A stretch of DNA of 64,000 nt from Microbacterium esteraromaticum (GTDB taxonomy: Bacteria; Actinomycetota; Actinomycetes; Actinomycetales; Microbacteriaceae), in assembly GCF_028747645.1 (NCBI RefSeq), contig NZ_CP118100.1, positions 1,736,001 to 1,800,000 of the forward strand, read 5' to 3'. Positions 1 to 8,041 of this stretch are shown piece by piece (position 1 is the first letter of the stretch; every line of letters begins with the position of its first letter). Below the pieces are notes generated by a model. The model made no database searches. It was given only the letters and a program-made list of their open reading frames with translations, and had not been told where the DNA came from. The translations under genes and the position numbers were made by a program.

Positions 1-1605
1 GAGAAGCTCAAGGATGCCGTCAACGCGAAGAAGCTCCAGGGCATCAGCGACGTGCAGGACCTCACCGACCGCAAGCACGGCCTGCGCCTGGTGATCACCA
101 TCAAGACGGGCTTCGATCCGGCTGCGGTCCTGGAGCAGCTCTTCCGCTTCACGCCGCTCGAGGACTCGTTCTCGATCAACAACGTCGCCCTGGTCGAGGG
201 GCAGCCGCGCACGCTCGGACTCAAGGAGCTGTTGCGCGTCTACCTGCAGCACCGCATCGAGGTCGTCACCCGGCGCAGCCGCTATCGTCTGGCCCGGCGC
301 AACGAGCGCCTGCATCTGGTGCGTGGCCTGCTGCTGGCGATCCTCGACATCGACGAGGTCATCCAGGTGATCCGCTCGTCCGAGGACTCCGAGACGGCGC
401 GCGCCCGCCTGCAGCAGGTGTTCGAGCTCGACGAGGTGCAGGCCGAGTACATCCTCGAGCTGCGCCTGCGCCGCCTGACCAAGTTCTCGCGGCTCGAACT
501 CGAAGCTGAGCGCGACAAGCTTCTTGCCGAGATCGCCGAGCTGGAGACCCTGCTCGCCGACCCGGCGCTGGTGCGCGCACAGGTCGCGCACGAGCTGGAT
601 GCCGTCGCCGAGACTTTCGGCACCCCTCGCCGCACTCTGCTGCTGAACGCCGCTCCGCCGAAGGCGCGCTCGAGCAAGTCCGCCACCGAGCTGCAGTTCG
701 CTGACGCGCCCACCACCGTGCTGCTGTCCGCCACCGGACGCGCGGTGCGCGTCGACCTCGAGCCGGGCGCCGTGATCACGACACCCGCGCGCCGCAGCAA
801 GCACGACGCGATCATCGCCCGCGTCGAGACGACCACACGCAGCGAGATCGGCGCCATCATGAGCACCGGGCGCGTCGTCCGGTTCACTCCGGTGGACATC
901 CCTGCCGTCCCGGCCACATCGGTGGGGCTCGGCGCAGGCGTTCGCATCTCGGACTACCTCGGACTCACCGATCGCACTGAGCGCGTGCTCGCGCTCATCC
1001 GCTTCGATGATGACACCCCCGTGGCGCTCGGCACCAAGGACGGCGTGGTCAAGCGCTTCGTCCCGTCGGCGCTGCCGGTGCGCCCTGAGCTGGAGGTCAT
1101 CGGCCTCAAGCCGAAGGACACGGTCGTCGGCGCAGCCTCGGCATCCGACGACGCCGAGGTCGTGTTCGTCACCTCTGATGCCCAGTTGTTGCACTTCTCA
1201 GCCGCGAACGTGCGCCCGCAGGGCGCCGCGGCCGGCGGAATGGCCGGTGTCAAGCTCGGTGCCGGCGCCGAAGTGCTCTCGTTCAGCGTCGTCTCCTCGC
1301 CCGACGAAGCGGTCGTCGTCACCGTGTCGGGCGCCGAGGGCACCCTCGCCGGTGCGGATGCCGGGCGTGCGAAGGTCTCGGCGTTCGCGGAGTTCCCCGC
1401 CAAGGGTCGCGCGACCGGTGGTGTGCGCGCACACGCCTTCTTGAAGGGTGAGGATCGTCTGCGGCTGGCCTGGGTGGGCGTCGAGCCCCGTGCGATCGGG
1501 GCCGACGGCGCCGTGCGCCAGCTGCCCGCGTCGGGTGCGAAGCGCGACGGATCCGGACAGCCGTTGGATGCTGTCGTCAGCGCCGTGGGAACCGCGATCG
1601 GCTGA
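1..1605 (+). CDS. parC: Topoisomerase IV (gyrase-type) subunit A, C-terminal part
   Basis: Breakage-reunion subunit of a type IIA topoisomerase that works with ParE to decatenate or relax DNA. The frame is open from base 1 with no start, so the winged-helix and catalytic-tyrosine part lies outside the window. Visible are the end of the tower and the coiled-coil arm (DIDEVIQVIRSS, then a long Arg/Leu/Glu-rich helix to about residue 190). A C-terminal beta-pinwheel follows, with recurring blades such as STGRVVRF and TKDGVVKRF. The adjacent parE points towards it, so the pair is convergent and not an operon. Topoisomerase IV is preferred over gyrase because gyrBA normally sits near dnaA and recF, which are absent here. 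That assignment is inference; the family is certain. Confidence 0.9.
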   Translation, partial: EKLKDAVNAKKLQGISDVQDLTDRKHGLRLVITIKTGFDPAAVLEQLFRFTPLEDSFSINNVALVEGQPRTLGLKELLRVYLQHRIEVVTRRSRYRLARRNERLHLVRGLLLAILDIDEVIQVIRSSEDSETARARLQQVFELDEVQAEYILELRLRRLTKFSRLELEAERDKLLAEIAELETLLADPALVRAQVAHELDAVAETFGTPRRTLLLNAAPPKARSSKSATELQFADAPTTVLLSATGRAVRVDLEPGAVITTPARRSKHDAIIARVETTTRSEIGAIMSTGRVVRFTPVDIPAVPATSVGLGAGVRISDYLGLTDRTERVLALIRFDDDTPVALGTKDGVVKRFVPSALPVRPELEVIGLKPKDTVVGAASASDDAEVVFVTSDAQLLHFSAANVRPQGAAAGGMAGVKLGAGAEVLSFSVVSSPDEAVVVTVSGAEGTLAGADAGRAKVSAFAEFPAKGRATGGVRAHAFLKGEDRLRLAWVGVEPRAIGADGAVRQLPASGAKRDGSGQPLDAVVSAVGTAIG

Positions 1606-1632
1606 CCCGCCACCTCGCATCGGGCGGAATGA

Positions 1633-1653
1633 GGCGCCGGTACCACCGGCGCC
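1633..1653. terminator. Hairpin between convergent parC and parE
   Basis: Perfect 9-bp stem GGCGCCGGT / ACCGGCGCC with a 3-base loop, lying 6 bases before the parE stop and 28 bases after the parC stop. There is no T tract. It is placed to act as a bidirectional terminator. Confidence 0.55.
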
Positions 1654-1658
1654 ACAGG

Positions 1659-3791
1659 TCACGCGTCGATGGCTTCCCGGCTGAGACGGTCGCTGGAGCT
1701 CATGATGAACTCGCGTCGCGGAGCCACTTCACTGCCCATGAGCAGTTCGAAGGTACGCACCGCGGCATCCGCGGACTCGGCGTCCTCGATGGTGACGCGG
1801 CGCAACAGGCGCCCTTCGCGGTCCATCGTGGTGTTGGCCAGCTGGTCGGCGTCCATCTCACCCAGACCCTTGTAGCGCTGGATCGGGTCCTGCCAGCGCT
1901 TGCCCGCCTTGCGGAGCTTGGTCAGCAGCGCTTGCAGCTCGGCCTCGGAGTACGTGTAGATCGTCTCGTTCGGCTTCGAGCCGGGGTTCATCACGATCAC
2001 CCGGTGCAGCGGCGGCACGGCCGAGTAGACGCGGCCGGCCTCGACCAGCGGACGCATGTAGCGGAAGAAGAGCGTCAGCAGGAGCGTACGGATGTGCGCG
2101 CCGTCGACATCCGCGTCGCTCATCAGGATGATCTTGCCGTAGCGGGCCCCGGCGATGTCGAACGAGCGTCCCGAACCCGCACCGATCGTGGTGATGATCG
2201 CCGCACACTCGGCGTTGCTCAGCATGTCGCTGACCGAGGCCTTCTGGACGTTGAGGATCTTGCCCCGGATCGGTAGCAGTGCCTGGAACTCGCTGTTTCG
2301 GGCGTGACGCGCGGTGCCGAGCGCCGAATCACCCTCCACGATGAACAGCTCGCTGTGGGCGACATCGTTGGAGCGGCAGTCGACCAGCTTGGCGGGTAGC
2401 GACGAAGACTCCAGCGCCGTCTTGCGCCGCTGGGTCTCTTTGTGCGCGCGCGCCGAGACGCGTGCCTTCATCTCGGAGACGATCTTGTCGAGCAACATCG
2501 ACGCCTGGTTCTTGTCGTCGCGCTTGGTCGATGTGAAGCGCTGCGCGAGCTCTGTGCGCACCACCTTCGCGACGATCGCGCGCACCGCCGGGGTGCCGAG
2601 CACCTCTTTCGTCTGGCCCTCGAACTGCGGTTCGGGCACAGTGACCGTCAGCACGGCCGTGAGGCCCGCCAGCACGTCGTCCTTCTCAAGCTTGTCGTTG
2701 CCCGCCTTGAGCCGTCGTGCGTTCTGCTCGACCTGCGCGCGCAGGGTCTTCAGCAGCTCCTGCTCGAAACCCTGCTGATGCGTGCCGCCCTTGGGCGTGG
2801 CGATGATGTTCACGAACGAGCGGACGGTGGTCTCGTAGCCGGTGCCCCAGCGCAGTGCGATGTCGACCTGGCACTCGCGATCGACCTCGGTCGCCTTCAT
2901 GTGCCCATCGGCCTGAAGCACGGGCACCGTCTCGGTGAAGGTTCCGCTGCCCTGAATGCGCCACGTATCGGTGACGGGGGCGTCGGATGCCAGGTAGTCG
3001 ACGAACTCCGAGATGCCGCCCTCGTAGAGGTACGACGTCTCGACCGGCCCTGCGTCGATCTCAGCGCCGTCAGCAGCCTGCCCGCTCGGACGCGCCGTGG
3101 GGCGTTCGTCGCGCACGACGATCTCCAGCCCCGGCACGAGGAACGCCGTCTGACGCGCTCGAGTCTCGAGGTCACCCAGCTGGAAGGTGGCGTCCTTGGT
3201 GAAGATCTGCCGATCGGCCCAGTAGCGCACCCGCGTGCCGGTGACGCCGCGCGGCGCCTTGCCGATCACGCGCAGTTCGCTGCGCTCCTCGAACGGCGTG
3301 AACGGGGCATCGGGGCGCGGCTCGCCGTCGTCGGCGAACACCCCGGGCTCGCCGCGGTGGAACGACATCGCGTAGGTCTTGCCGCCCCGGTCGACCTCGA
3401 CGTCGAGCCGCTCCGAGAGCGCGTTGACGACCGAGGCGCCGACACCGTGCAGACCTCCCGAGGCGGCGTACGAACCACCGCCGAACTTTCCACCGGCGTG
3501 CAGCTTCGTGTAGACCACCTCGACGCCGGTCAGTCCCGTACGCGGCTCGATGTCGGTCGGCACGCCACGTCCGCGGTCACGCACCTCGACGCTGCCGTCA
3601 TCGTGCAGCACCACGTCGATCCGCGCGCCGTTGCCGGCGACGGCCTCGTCGACGGAGTTGTCGATGATCTCCCACAGGCAGTGCATCAAGCCGGGCGAAC
3701 CGTTCGACCCGATGTACATTCCGGGGCGCTTGCGGACGGCCTCGAGCCCCTCGAGTACCTGAAGATGATGGGCGGAATACTCGGCGGTCAC
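1659..3791 (-). CDS. parE: DNA topoisomerase IV subunit B
   Basis: ATPase subunit of the topoisomerase (710 aa). It has the GHKL ATP site (EIIDNSVDEA near residue 41, then GRGVPTD), the transducer domain, a TOPRIM domain with EGDSA, PIRGKILNV and the metal-binding DADVDGAHI, and the C-terminal block ending in QRYKGLGEMD. An upstream ATG would add 21 unlike residues. I chose the GTG at 3791 because family homology starts right after it and a TACAAT -10 box ends 8 bases upstream with no Shine-Dalgarno sequence, suggesting a leaderless mRNA. Length is normal for ParE/GyrB. It converges on parC. Confidence 0.93.
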   Translation of the reverse strand: MTAEYSAHHLQVLEGLEAVRKRPGMYIGSNGSPGLMHCLWEIIDNSVDEAVAGNGARIDVVLHDDGSVEVRDRGRGVPTDIEPRTGLTGVEVVYTKLHAGGKFGGGSYAASGGLHGVGASVVNALSERLDVEVDRGGKTYAMSFHRGEPGVFADDGEPRPDAPFTPFEERSELRVIGKAPRGVTGTRVRYWADRQIFTKDATFQLGDLETRARQTAFLVPGLEIVVRDERPTARPSGQAADGAEIDAGPVETSYLYEGGISEFVDYLASDAPVTDTWRIQGSGTFTETVPVLQADGHMKATEVDRECQVDIALRWGTGYETTVRSFVNIIATPKGGTHQQGFEQELLKTLRAQVEQNARRLKAGNDKLEKDDVLAGLTAVLTVTVPEPQFEGQTKEVLGTPAVRAIVAKVVRTELAQRFTSTKRDDKNQASMLLDKIVSEMKARVSARAHKETQRRKTALESSSLPAKLVDCRSNDVAHSELFIVEGDSALGTARHARNSEFQALLPIRGKILNVQKASVSDMLSNAECAAIITTIGAGSGRSFDIAGARYGKIILMSDADVDGAHIRTLLLTLFFRYMRPLVEAGRVYSAVPPLHRVIVMNPGSKPNETIYTYSEAELQALLTKLRKAGKRWQDPIQRYKGLGEMDADQLANTTMDREGRLLRRVTIEDAESADAAVRTFELLMGSEVAPRREFIMSSSDRLSREAIDA

Positions 3792-3799
3792 AATGTTCA

Positions 3800-3805
3800 A
3801 TTGTA
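3800..3805 (-). promoter_or_regulatory. Leaderless -10 box of parE
   Basis: TACAAT on the minus strand, 8 bases before the GTG start of parE. No good -35 box and no ribosome binding site are present, so transcription probably starts at or beside the start codon. Confidence 0.5.
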
Positions 3806-3966
3806 TTTCGCGCGGCGACACCCGCGGACCGCGACACTCCCCCGGACTCCGCACGCGCGATCACGGCGTACGCGCTGAGCGAAACACGCCGGTCGGCGGG
3901 CATTCCCCCAGGCGACTCGTGGTTGTATTGAGCACGATTACCCGCCATACCCGAGGAGGCAACGAG

Positions 3967-4176
3967 ATGAACGCTACGACTGAGCGAGAGACCGTCGAGT
4001 ACCGCCTCACCGCGTCGGACCGTTGCGACTCGTGCGGTGCACAGGCGTACATCGCTGCGGAGGTCAACGGATCCGAGCTGCTGTTCTGCGCGCACCACGG
4101 ACGCAAGTACGAGGAGAAGCTGCGCGCGGTCGCCACGACCTGGCATGACGAGACCGCTCGACTGATCGAGGCCTGA
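3967..4176 (+). CDS. DUF7455-type small zinc-binding protein
   Basis: A 69-residue acidic protein with CDSCGAQAYIAAEV and then LLFCAHHGRKYE, giving a CxxC...CxHH arrangement likely to bind one zinc. The start is fixed by AGGAGG at 3954-3959, seven bases before the ATG. Proteins of this type are common in actinobacteria beside sigA and topoisomerase genes, but I know of no assigned function. It stands alone on the plus strand between parE and the racemase-like genes and ends at a strong hairpin. The family call is confident; the function is unknown. Confidence 0.8.
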   Translation: MNATTERETVEYRLTASDRCDSCGAQAYIAAEVNGSELLFCAHHGRKYEEKLRAVATTWHDETARLIEA

Positions 4177-4179
4177 ACC

Positions 4180-4206
4180 GTTCGGCGCCCCTCGCGGGCG
4201 CCGAAC
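4180..4206. terminator. Bidirectional terminator hairpin
   Basis: Perfect 11-bp stem GTTCGGCGCCC / GGGCGCCGAAC with a 5-base loop. It lies between the convergent ends of the DUF7455 gene and the racemase-like gene. Confidence 0.7.
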
Positions 4207-4232
4207 ATCACGCGGCGCCCCGGCGGAACGGA

Positions 4233-5267
4233 TCAGTCCGTGATGATCCGACGCACGGCCGGCGTCAGCCGGGTGATGATCTCTTCGCCCACCGTGTCGA
4301 TGTGCTCGGCGAGGGCCGTAGCATCCTGTTCTCCGTCGTCGCCGGGTCCGAAGACCACCACGCGCTGACCGACCTCGGCACCACCCCACGGGTCGAGGTG
4401 CATGCTTCCGCCATCGATGCGCAGAATTCGCCGCGGCCCGCCCGACGTCGCCGCGAATGTGCCCCGCAACGTCGACGGCAGTCCGTGGAAGGCACCGGCA
4501 CCCACGATGACGGCATCCGGCGTCACCGCGTCGACCGTCGCCACCAGCCTCGCGATGGGTGAGATCCCGTCGAGAACAGGCCCGTCGGCGGAGCGGACGC
4601 CGTAGCAGAACGCGCCGATACGGCTCAGCGATCCGCGCAGCTCAGGGCGCCACCACGACGCGGCCGACGCCGTCAGATGCAGCACCTCGGGTCGACCGCC
4701 CGCCTCGGTGAGGTGGCGCACCGCTTCGTCGAACACGCGCTGCGCTGCGTCGTCCTCGGCGTCGCTCGCCTCTGCCAGGTGGCTCCACACGCCGACGACG
4801 CGCAGGGCGCCGTCGTGTTCTGCGTCGCGGGCGATGGCCACGGCCTGCGGCCATTCATCCGGCCGGAAACCATTGCGGTGCAGACCCGTGTCGATCTTGA
4901 GGTGCACGTCGGCGCGGATGCCGGTGCGCCGCGCCGCCGCGATGACGTCGCTCAGGTACGCGGCCGACCCGATTCCCAGCTGGATGCCCGCCACGATGGC
5001 GGCTTCGATCTCAGCGGGCACGGATGTCGCCCAGGCGTAGACGTGGCGATCGGTGAGCGCCCTGATCCGCAGCGCGGTATCGATGTCGTATCCGCCGAAC
5101 CATGTCACGCCCGCCGACGCCGCCTCGGGTACCGACCAGTCCAGGCCGTGTCCGTAGGCGTCGTCCTTCATGACGAGCATCAGCTCGGTGGGCTGCAGTC
5201 GTGCGCGCACCGCCGCGATGTTGCGCCGGAACCGGTCGCGTGAGATCTCGAGGACGGGATTGCTCAT
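4233..5267 (-). CDS. Alanine-racemase-like protein with PLP lysine, lacking the partner tyrosine
   Basis: A 344-residue fold-type III PLP protein. The barrel has MKDDAYGHG (Lys34 aligns with the PLP lysine of Alr), DTGLHRNGF, WSHLAEAS and SRIGAFCYG. The C-terminal beta domain is altered. Where Alr has SYG with the second catalytic base (Tyr265 in Geobacillus numbering), this protein reads VGAGAFHGLP, with no tyrosine. It starts at the ATG overlapping the TGA of the upstream gene (ATGA), so translation is probably coupled. Last gene of the sigA-murT-gatD run. In Alr dimers Lys and Tyr come from different subunits, so a heteromer with the next protein could restore one active site. The substrate is unknown; it is unlikely to be a stand-alone alanine racemase. 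Confidence 0.8.
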   Translation of the reverse strand: MSNPVLEISRDRFRRNIAAVRARLQPTELMLVMKDDAYGHGLDWSVPEAASAGVTWFGGYDIDTALRIRALTDRHVYAWATSVPAEIEAAIVAGIQLGIGSAAYLSDVIAAARRTGIRADVHLKIDTGLHRNGFRPDEWPQAVAIARDAEHDGALRVVGVWSHLAEASDAEDDAAQRVFDEAVRHLTEAGGRPEVLHLTASAASWWRPELRGSLSRIGAFCYGVRSADGPVLDGISPIARLVATVDAVTPDAVIVGAGAFHGLPSTLRGTFAATSGGPRRILRIDGGSMHLDPWGGAEVGQRVVVFGPGDDGEQDATALAEHIDTVGEEIITRLTPAVRRIITD

Positions 5268-5953
5268 GCGCTCCACTCCCTGGGTGCGTGTCGGCCGATC
5301 ACGACGGCGATCTCCAACGCTGTGAGCCCCGTCACCGCAGCCCAGTGCGACAGGGCATCCCGCATCCGGCCGTCTCCGCCGAAGAAGGTGACCGGTGTTC
5401 CGTCAGGAACGTCTCCGCCTTCGAGGTCGACGACGCACACGTCCATGGCGATCCGCCCGACGACCGGGTGCACATCCGTGCCGATCTGCACCGAGACGCG
5501 ATTGCCGAGCGCGCGAAGCACGCCCTGCGCATATCCGCCCGTGACGAGCGCCACGCGGGTGTCGCGATCCGCCCGATGCGTGTAGCCGTATGACACGGCC
5601 TCTCCCGCGTGCAGCGGTTTGGTCGAGAGCACGTGCCCTTCCAGCCGCATCACCGGCGACGACGTCGCAACCGTTGAGCCCTCAGGGATGCCGAACAGCT
5701 CGTGCGGGCCGATGTCCGCTGAGCCCTCTGCTCTCGCCGAGATGCCGTACCCCGCCAGCATGGCGATGTCGTCGTCGCCGTCCACCAACACACTCGCGGC
5801 ACCGGCATCCATCACGATGCGGGCGGCCTCGACGAGTCCGTGCCCGTATGCGTCATGGCGCAAGTCGATGACGGCGTCGCGCACGGATTCGCCGGCGTTG
5901 CGCATCAGGGCTCGGCGATCGAGAATCACGCGCGGAGCACTGCTACTGGCCAT
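5264..5953 (-). CDS. Truncated alanine-racemase-like protein with C-terminal catalytic tyrosine
   Basis: Only 229 residues against about 370 for Alr. The first strand-helix unit is present but the lysine is replaced (DLRHDAYGHG, Arg32). Most of the barrel is missing. The C-terminal domain is well kept: AVSYGYTHRAD with Tyr122 at the second-base position, and VGRIAMD matching the Alr GRxxMD motif. The ATG at 5953 has GGAGG just upstream and lies 19 bases after the gatD stop. It overlaps the next racemase-like gene by 4 bases. What this protein has lost, its neighbour has kept, and the reverse. I infer an obligate hetero-oligomer. It is not a decayed pseudogene: the frame and the C-terminal motifs are intact. 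Confidence 0.8.
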   Translation of the reverse strand: MASSSAPRVILDRRALMRNAGESVRDAVIDLRHDAYGHGLVEAARIVMDAGAASVLVDGDDDIAMLAGYGISARAEGSADIGPHELFGIPEGSTVATSSPVMRLEGHVLSTKPLHAGEAVSYGYTHRADRDTRVALVTGGYAQGVLRALGNRVSVQIGTDVHPVVGRIAMDVCVVDLEGGDVPDGTPVTFFGGDGRMRDALSHWAAVTGLTALEIAVVIGRHAPREWSA

Positions 5954-5972
5954 GTCGTCCTCCGGTGGCGCG

Positions 5973-6725
5973 TCAGAGCTGGATGGTCTTGAAGCCCTTG
6001 TCGTGGATGAAGCGGTCGATGGCGGCACGCGCCTCGTGCGCGTAATCGTCGAGCGGACCCGACTGCGGATCCGTCAGTGCCAAGCCACGGCGCTCCGCCG
6101 CGGCGCTGACGAGCACATCGGCCAGACCGGGGTTGAGCGGCAGCACCGGCCCCTGCACGTTGCCGGCGAATGCGTTGCGGTGACGGACGATCTCGCCGCG
6201 ACCCTCGCCGGACGCGAAGCTGCCACGACCCGCGGTGACGGTTCCGTACGCGAGCGAGGGGTCGCTCAGGATCCACTCCGAGGCGTGATCCTCGAAACCG
6301 ACCACGCGCACGCCCGGGGTCTGCACCGTGATGTACCCGACGCGACGGTCGCGGGTGCGTGCGACACGGTACGGCAGGATGCCCAGCACGTCGAGTGTGC
6401 CACCGTCGGTGAGGTCGATCCCCGAGCCGAGCAGCTCGGCCGAACCGCCGACAGCGAAGAGCACTCCCTCCGCTGCCACGTAGTCGCGCAGTGCATCGAC
6501 ACGCGAGACGAAGTCGGCGTGCACGCCGCGCAGTGCGGAGAGCGGACCGTTGCCGATCACGATGACGTCGACGTCGACCGGCAGACTCTCGCCCGGGCCG
6601 ACGAGCACCGTGACCGGGTCGAGCCCGCGGGCGGCGGCGCTGCGCTCGACGGCGCGCACGTTGCCCCGGTCGCCCGTGATACCGAGCTCTGCGGGATAGA
6701 GCTGTGCGATCGTGAACTGCGTCAT
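5973..6725 (-). CDS. gatD: GatD-like class I glutamine amidotransferase homologue with lost catalytic residues
   Basis: A 250-residue CobB/CobQ-type amidotransferase fold. GatD normally supplies ammonia from glutamine to MurT, which amidates D-Glu of lipid II. Here the nucleophile-elbow motif (usually AICGGYQLLG) reads AVGGSAELLG, with Gly93 where the cysteine belongs. The usual LHGPVLPKNP reads VQGPVLPLNP, with Gln191 in place of the catalytic histidine. The protein has no cysteine at all. The remaining fold motifs (ITGDRGN, IGNGPLSAL, GFEDH) are preserved, so the scaffold is under selection but the glutaminase should be dead. The ATG overlaps the murT TGA (ATGA). I infer a structural or substrate-handling role with the MurT-like partner. 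Confidence 0.85.
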   Translation of the reverse strand: MTQFTIAQLYPAELGITGDRGNVRAVERSAAARGLDPVTVLVGPGESLPVDVDVIVIGNGPLSALRGVHADFVSRVDALRDYVAAEGVLFAVGGSAELLGSGIDLTDGGTLDVLGILPYRVARTRDRRVGYITVQTPGVRVVGFEDHASEWILSDPSLAYGTVTAGRGSFASGEGRGEIVRHRNAFAGNVQGPVLPLNPGLADVLVSAAAERRGLALTDPQSGPLDDYAHEARAAIDRFIHDKGFKTIQL

Positions 6726-8041
6726 CGGCGCGCCACCTCCTGATCGCCGTGGCCGAGAAGGCGACGACCGATCATCATGAGTTCGTAGTTGACGAACCAC
6801 ATCTGCTTGCCGGCCTCGGTCTCGGGGAAGGAGCGCATGATCTCGACCGCCTTCTCCATGTCGGGCTCAACCGTGCCGATCTCGACGCCGGCGTAGGCCA
6901 GCGCGAGAGCCAACTGGTACGCCTTGTCACCAGTGACGACATCCACGCGAGGCAGGGCGGCGAAATCGACGTCGTAGAGCCACGAGACGTCGGGGGTTCC
7001 CTCGTCGATCGCGATCAGGGCGCGCTCGGGGGTGCCCTCAAGCGCGTCGAGGTTCATCTGAATGCTCGGGCCGTTCTTGAACATCACGAACTCGACCTGC
7101 TCGCCATTCGGGTCGCGCCGCAGCGGGATGACCTCTCCACGCCCATAGGCCGGGGCCATGGTGGCAAAGCCGGCCGCCGCGCGGTCACCGTCGAAGCGAT
7201 CGCCCAGAACCCCAGATGCCACGGCGAGAGCCGCGGCAGCATCCGCCGCATAGTGCAGGCCCCGTGCCGGAAGCGTGACGCGGGCATCCGCATCGCCCAC
7301 ACGTACGACGATGTCGCGGCCCGATACCTCGCGCACCTCCGAGAACGCATCGCGTTCGAGGGTGCCCGACGTGCCGCTGCGCGTGTCGACGGCGTTGGCG
7401 AGGCCGTGCGCCGATGCGGCGACGATCTCGGGCGCAACACCGAAGAACGTGACCGGCGCGCGCATGGCGTCGACGTCGATCTTCGACAGATAAGGGTCGT
7501 CACGGTTGACCACCACGTGCGCCGAAGCTCGCGTGGAGGCGTCGAGCATCATGTCGGCGACGCGCTCGGTCTCGTAGAAGCGGTACAGCTGATCGACCTG
7601 CACGTTCAGCGACAGGATCACCGACGGCGAGAGGCGGTCGGCCAGGTCGGCCGCGAAGCCCTCGTCGATCTCGAGCACCGCGACATCGGCCTTGATCCGG
7701 CCGGTGAGCGTGGCATCCGCGAGCAACGCACTCGTGACACCCTGCGGCAGGTTCGCCCCGGTGGGATTGGTGAACACGGTCAGCCCGTGCGCACGCAACA
7801 CCTCGCTGATCATGTGCGTGGTGGTCGTCTTACCGTTCGAACCGAGTACGAAGACGACGCCGTACGCGAACTGATCCGCCAGCGTGGGCAGAAGCGTCGG
7901 AGCCAGCCGGTTCGTCAGGTAACCCGGGAAGGCGGAGCCACCCCCGCGCAGCCGGGTCGCGAAGCGCGCGAGCTTGCCGGCGAGCACGGGAAAGACGTAC
8001 CGCAGACCCGCTGAGCGCGCCTGGGGAGCCGCCGAGCTCAT
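6722..8041 (-). CDS. murT: MurT-like Mur ligase without zinc ribbon
   Basis: A 439-residue Mur-ligase-family protein. It has the N-terminal hydrophobic helix, P-loop GSNGKTTTT (67-75), [17 protein letters not shown] and the MurT-specific C-terminal [10 protein letters not shown]. Canonical MurT carries a four-cysteine zinc ribbon in the central domain; this protein contains no cysteine, and the GxYNxYNxxAA motif is changed to [11 protein letters not shown]. The end of the MurT domain (usually SGxRAxDMALRLKYAG) reads [16 protein letters not shown]. Its ATG overlaps the sigA stop (ATGA). ATP-dependent activation of a D-Glu carboxyl is likely retained. The acceptor is probably not ammonia, because GatD is inactive. 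Confidence 0.88.
   Translation of the reverse strand: MSSAAPQARSAGLRYVFPVLAGKLARFATRLRGGGSAFPGYLTNRLAPTLLPTLADQFAYGVVFVLGSNGKTTTTHMISEVLRAHGLTVFTNPTGANLPQGVTSALLADATLTGRIKADVAVLEIDEGFAADLADRLSPSVILSLNVQVDQLYRFYETERVADMMLDASTRASAHVVVNRDDPYLSKIDVDAMRAPVTFFGVAPEIVAASAHGLANAVDTRSGTSGTLERDAFSEVREVSGRDIVVRVGDADARVTLPARGLHYAADAAAALAVASGVLGDRFDGDRAAAGFATMAPAYGRGEVIPLRRDPNGEQVEFVMFKNGPSIQMNLDALEGTPERALIAIDEGTPDVSWLYDVDFAALPRVDVVTGDKAYQLALALAYAGVEIGTVEPDMEKAVEIMRSFPETEAGKQMWFVNYELMMIGRRLLGHGDQEVARR

Noticed and set aside
4233..5953. Treating the two racemase-like genes as one frameshifted pseudogene
   Set aside because: Each has its own start, the ATGA overlap is clean, and each carries its own copy of the DAYGHG region, so they are two proteins.
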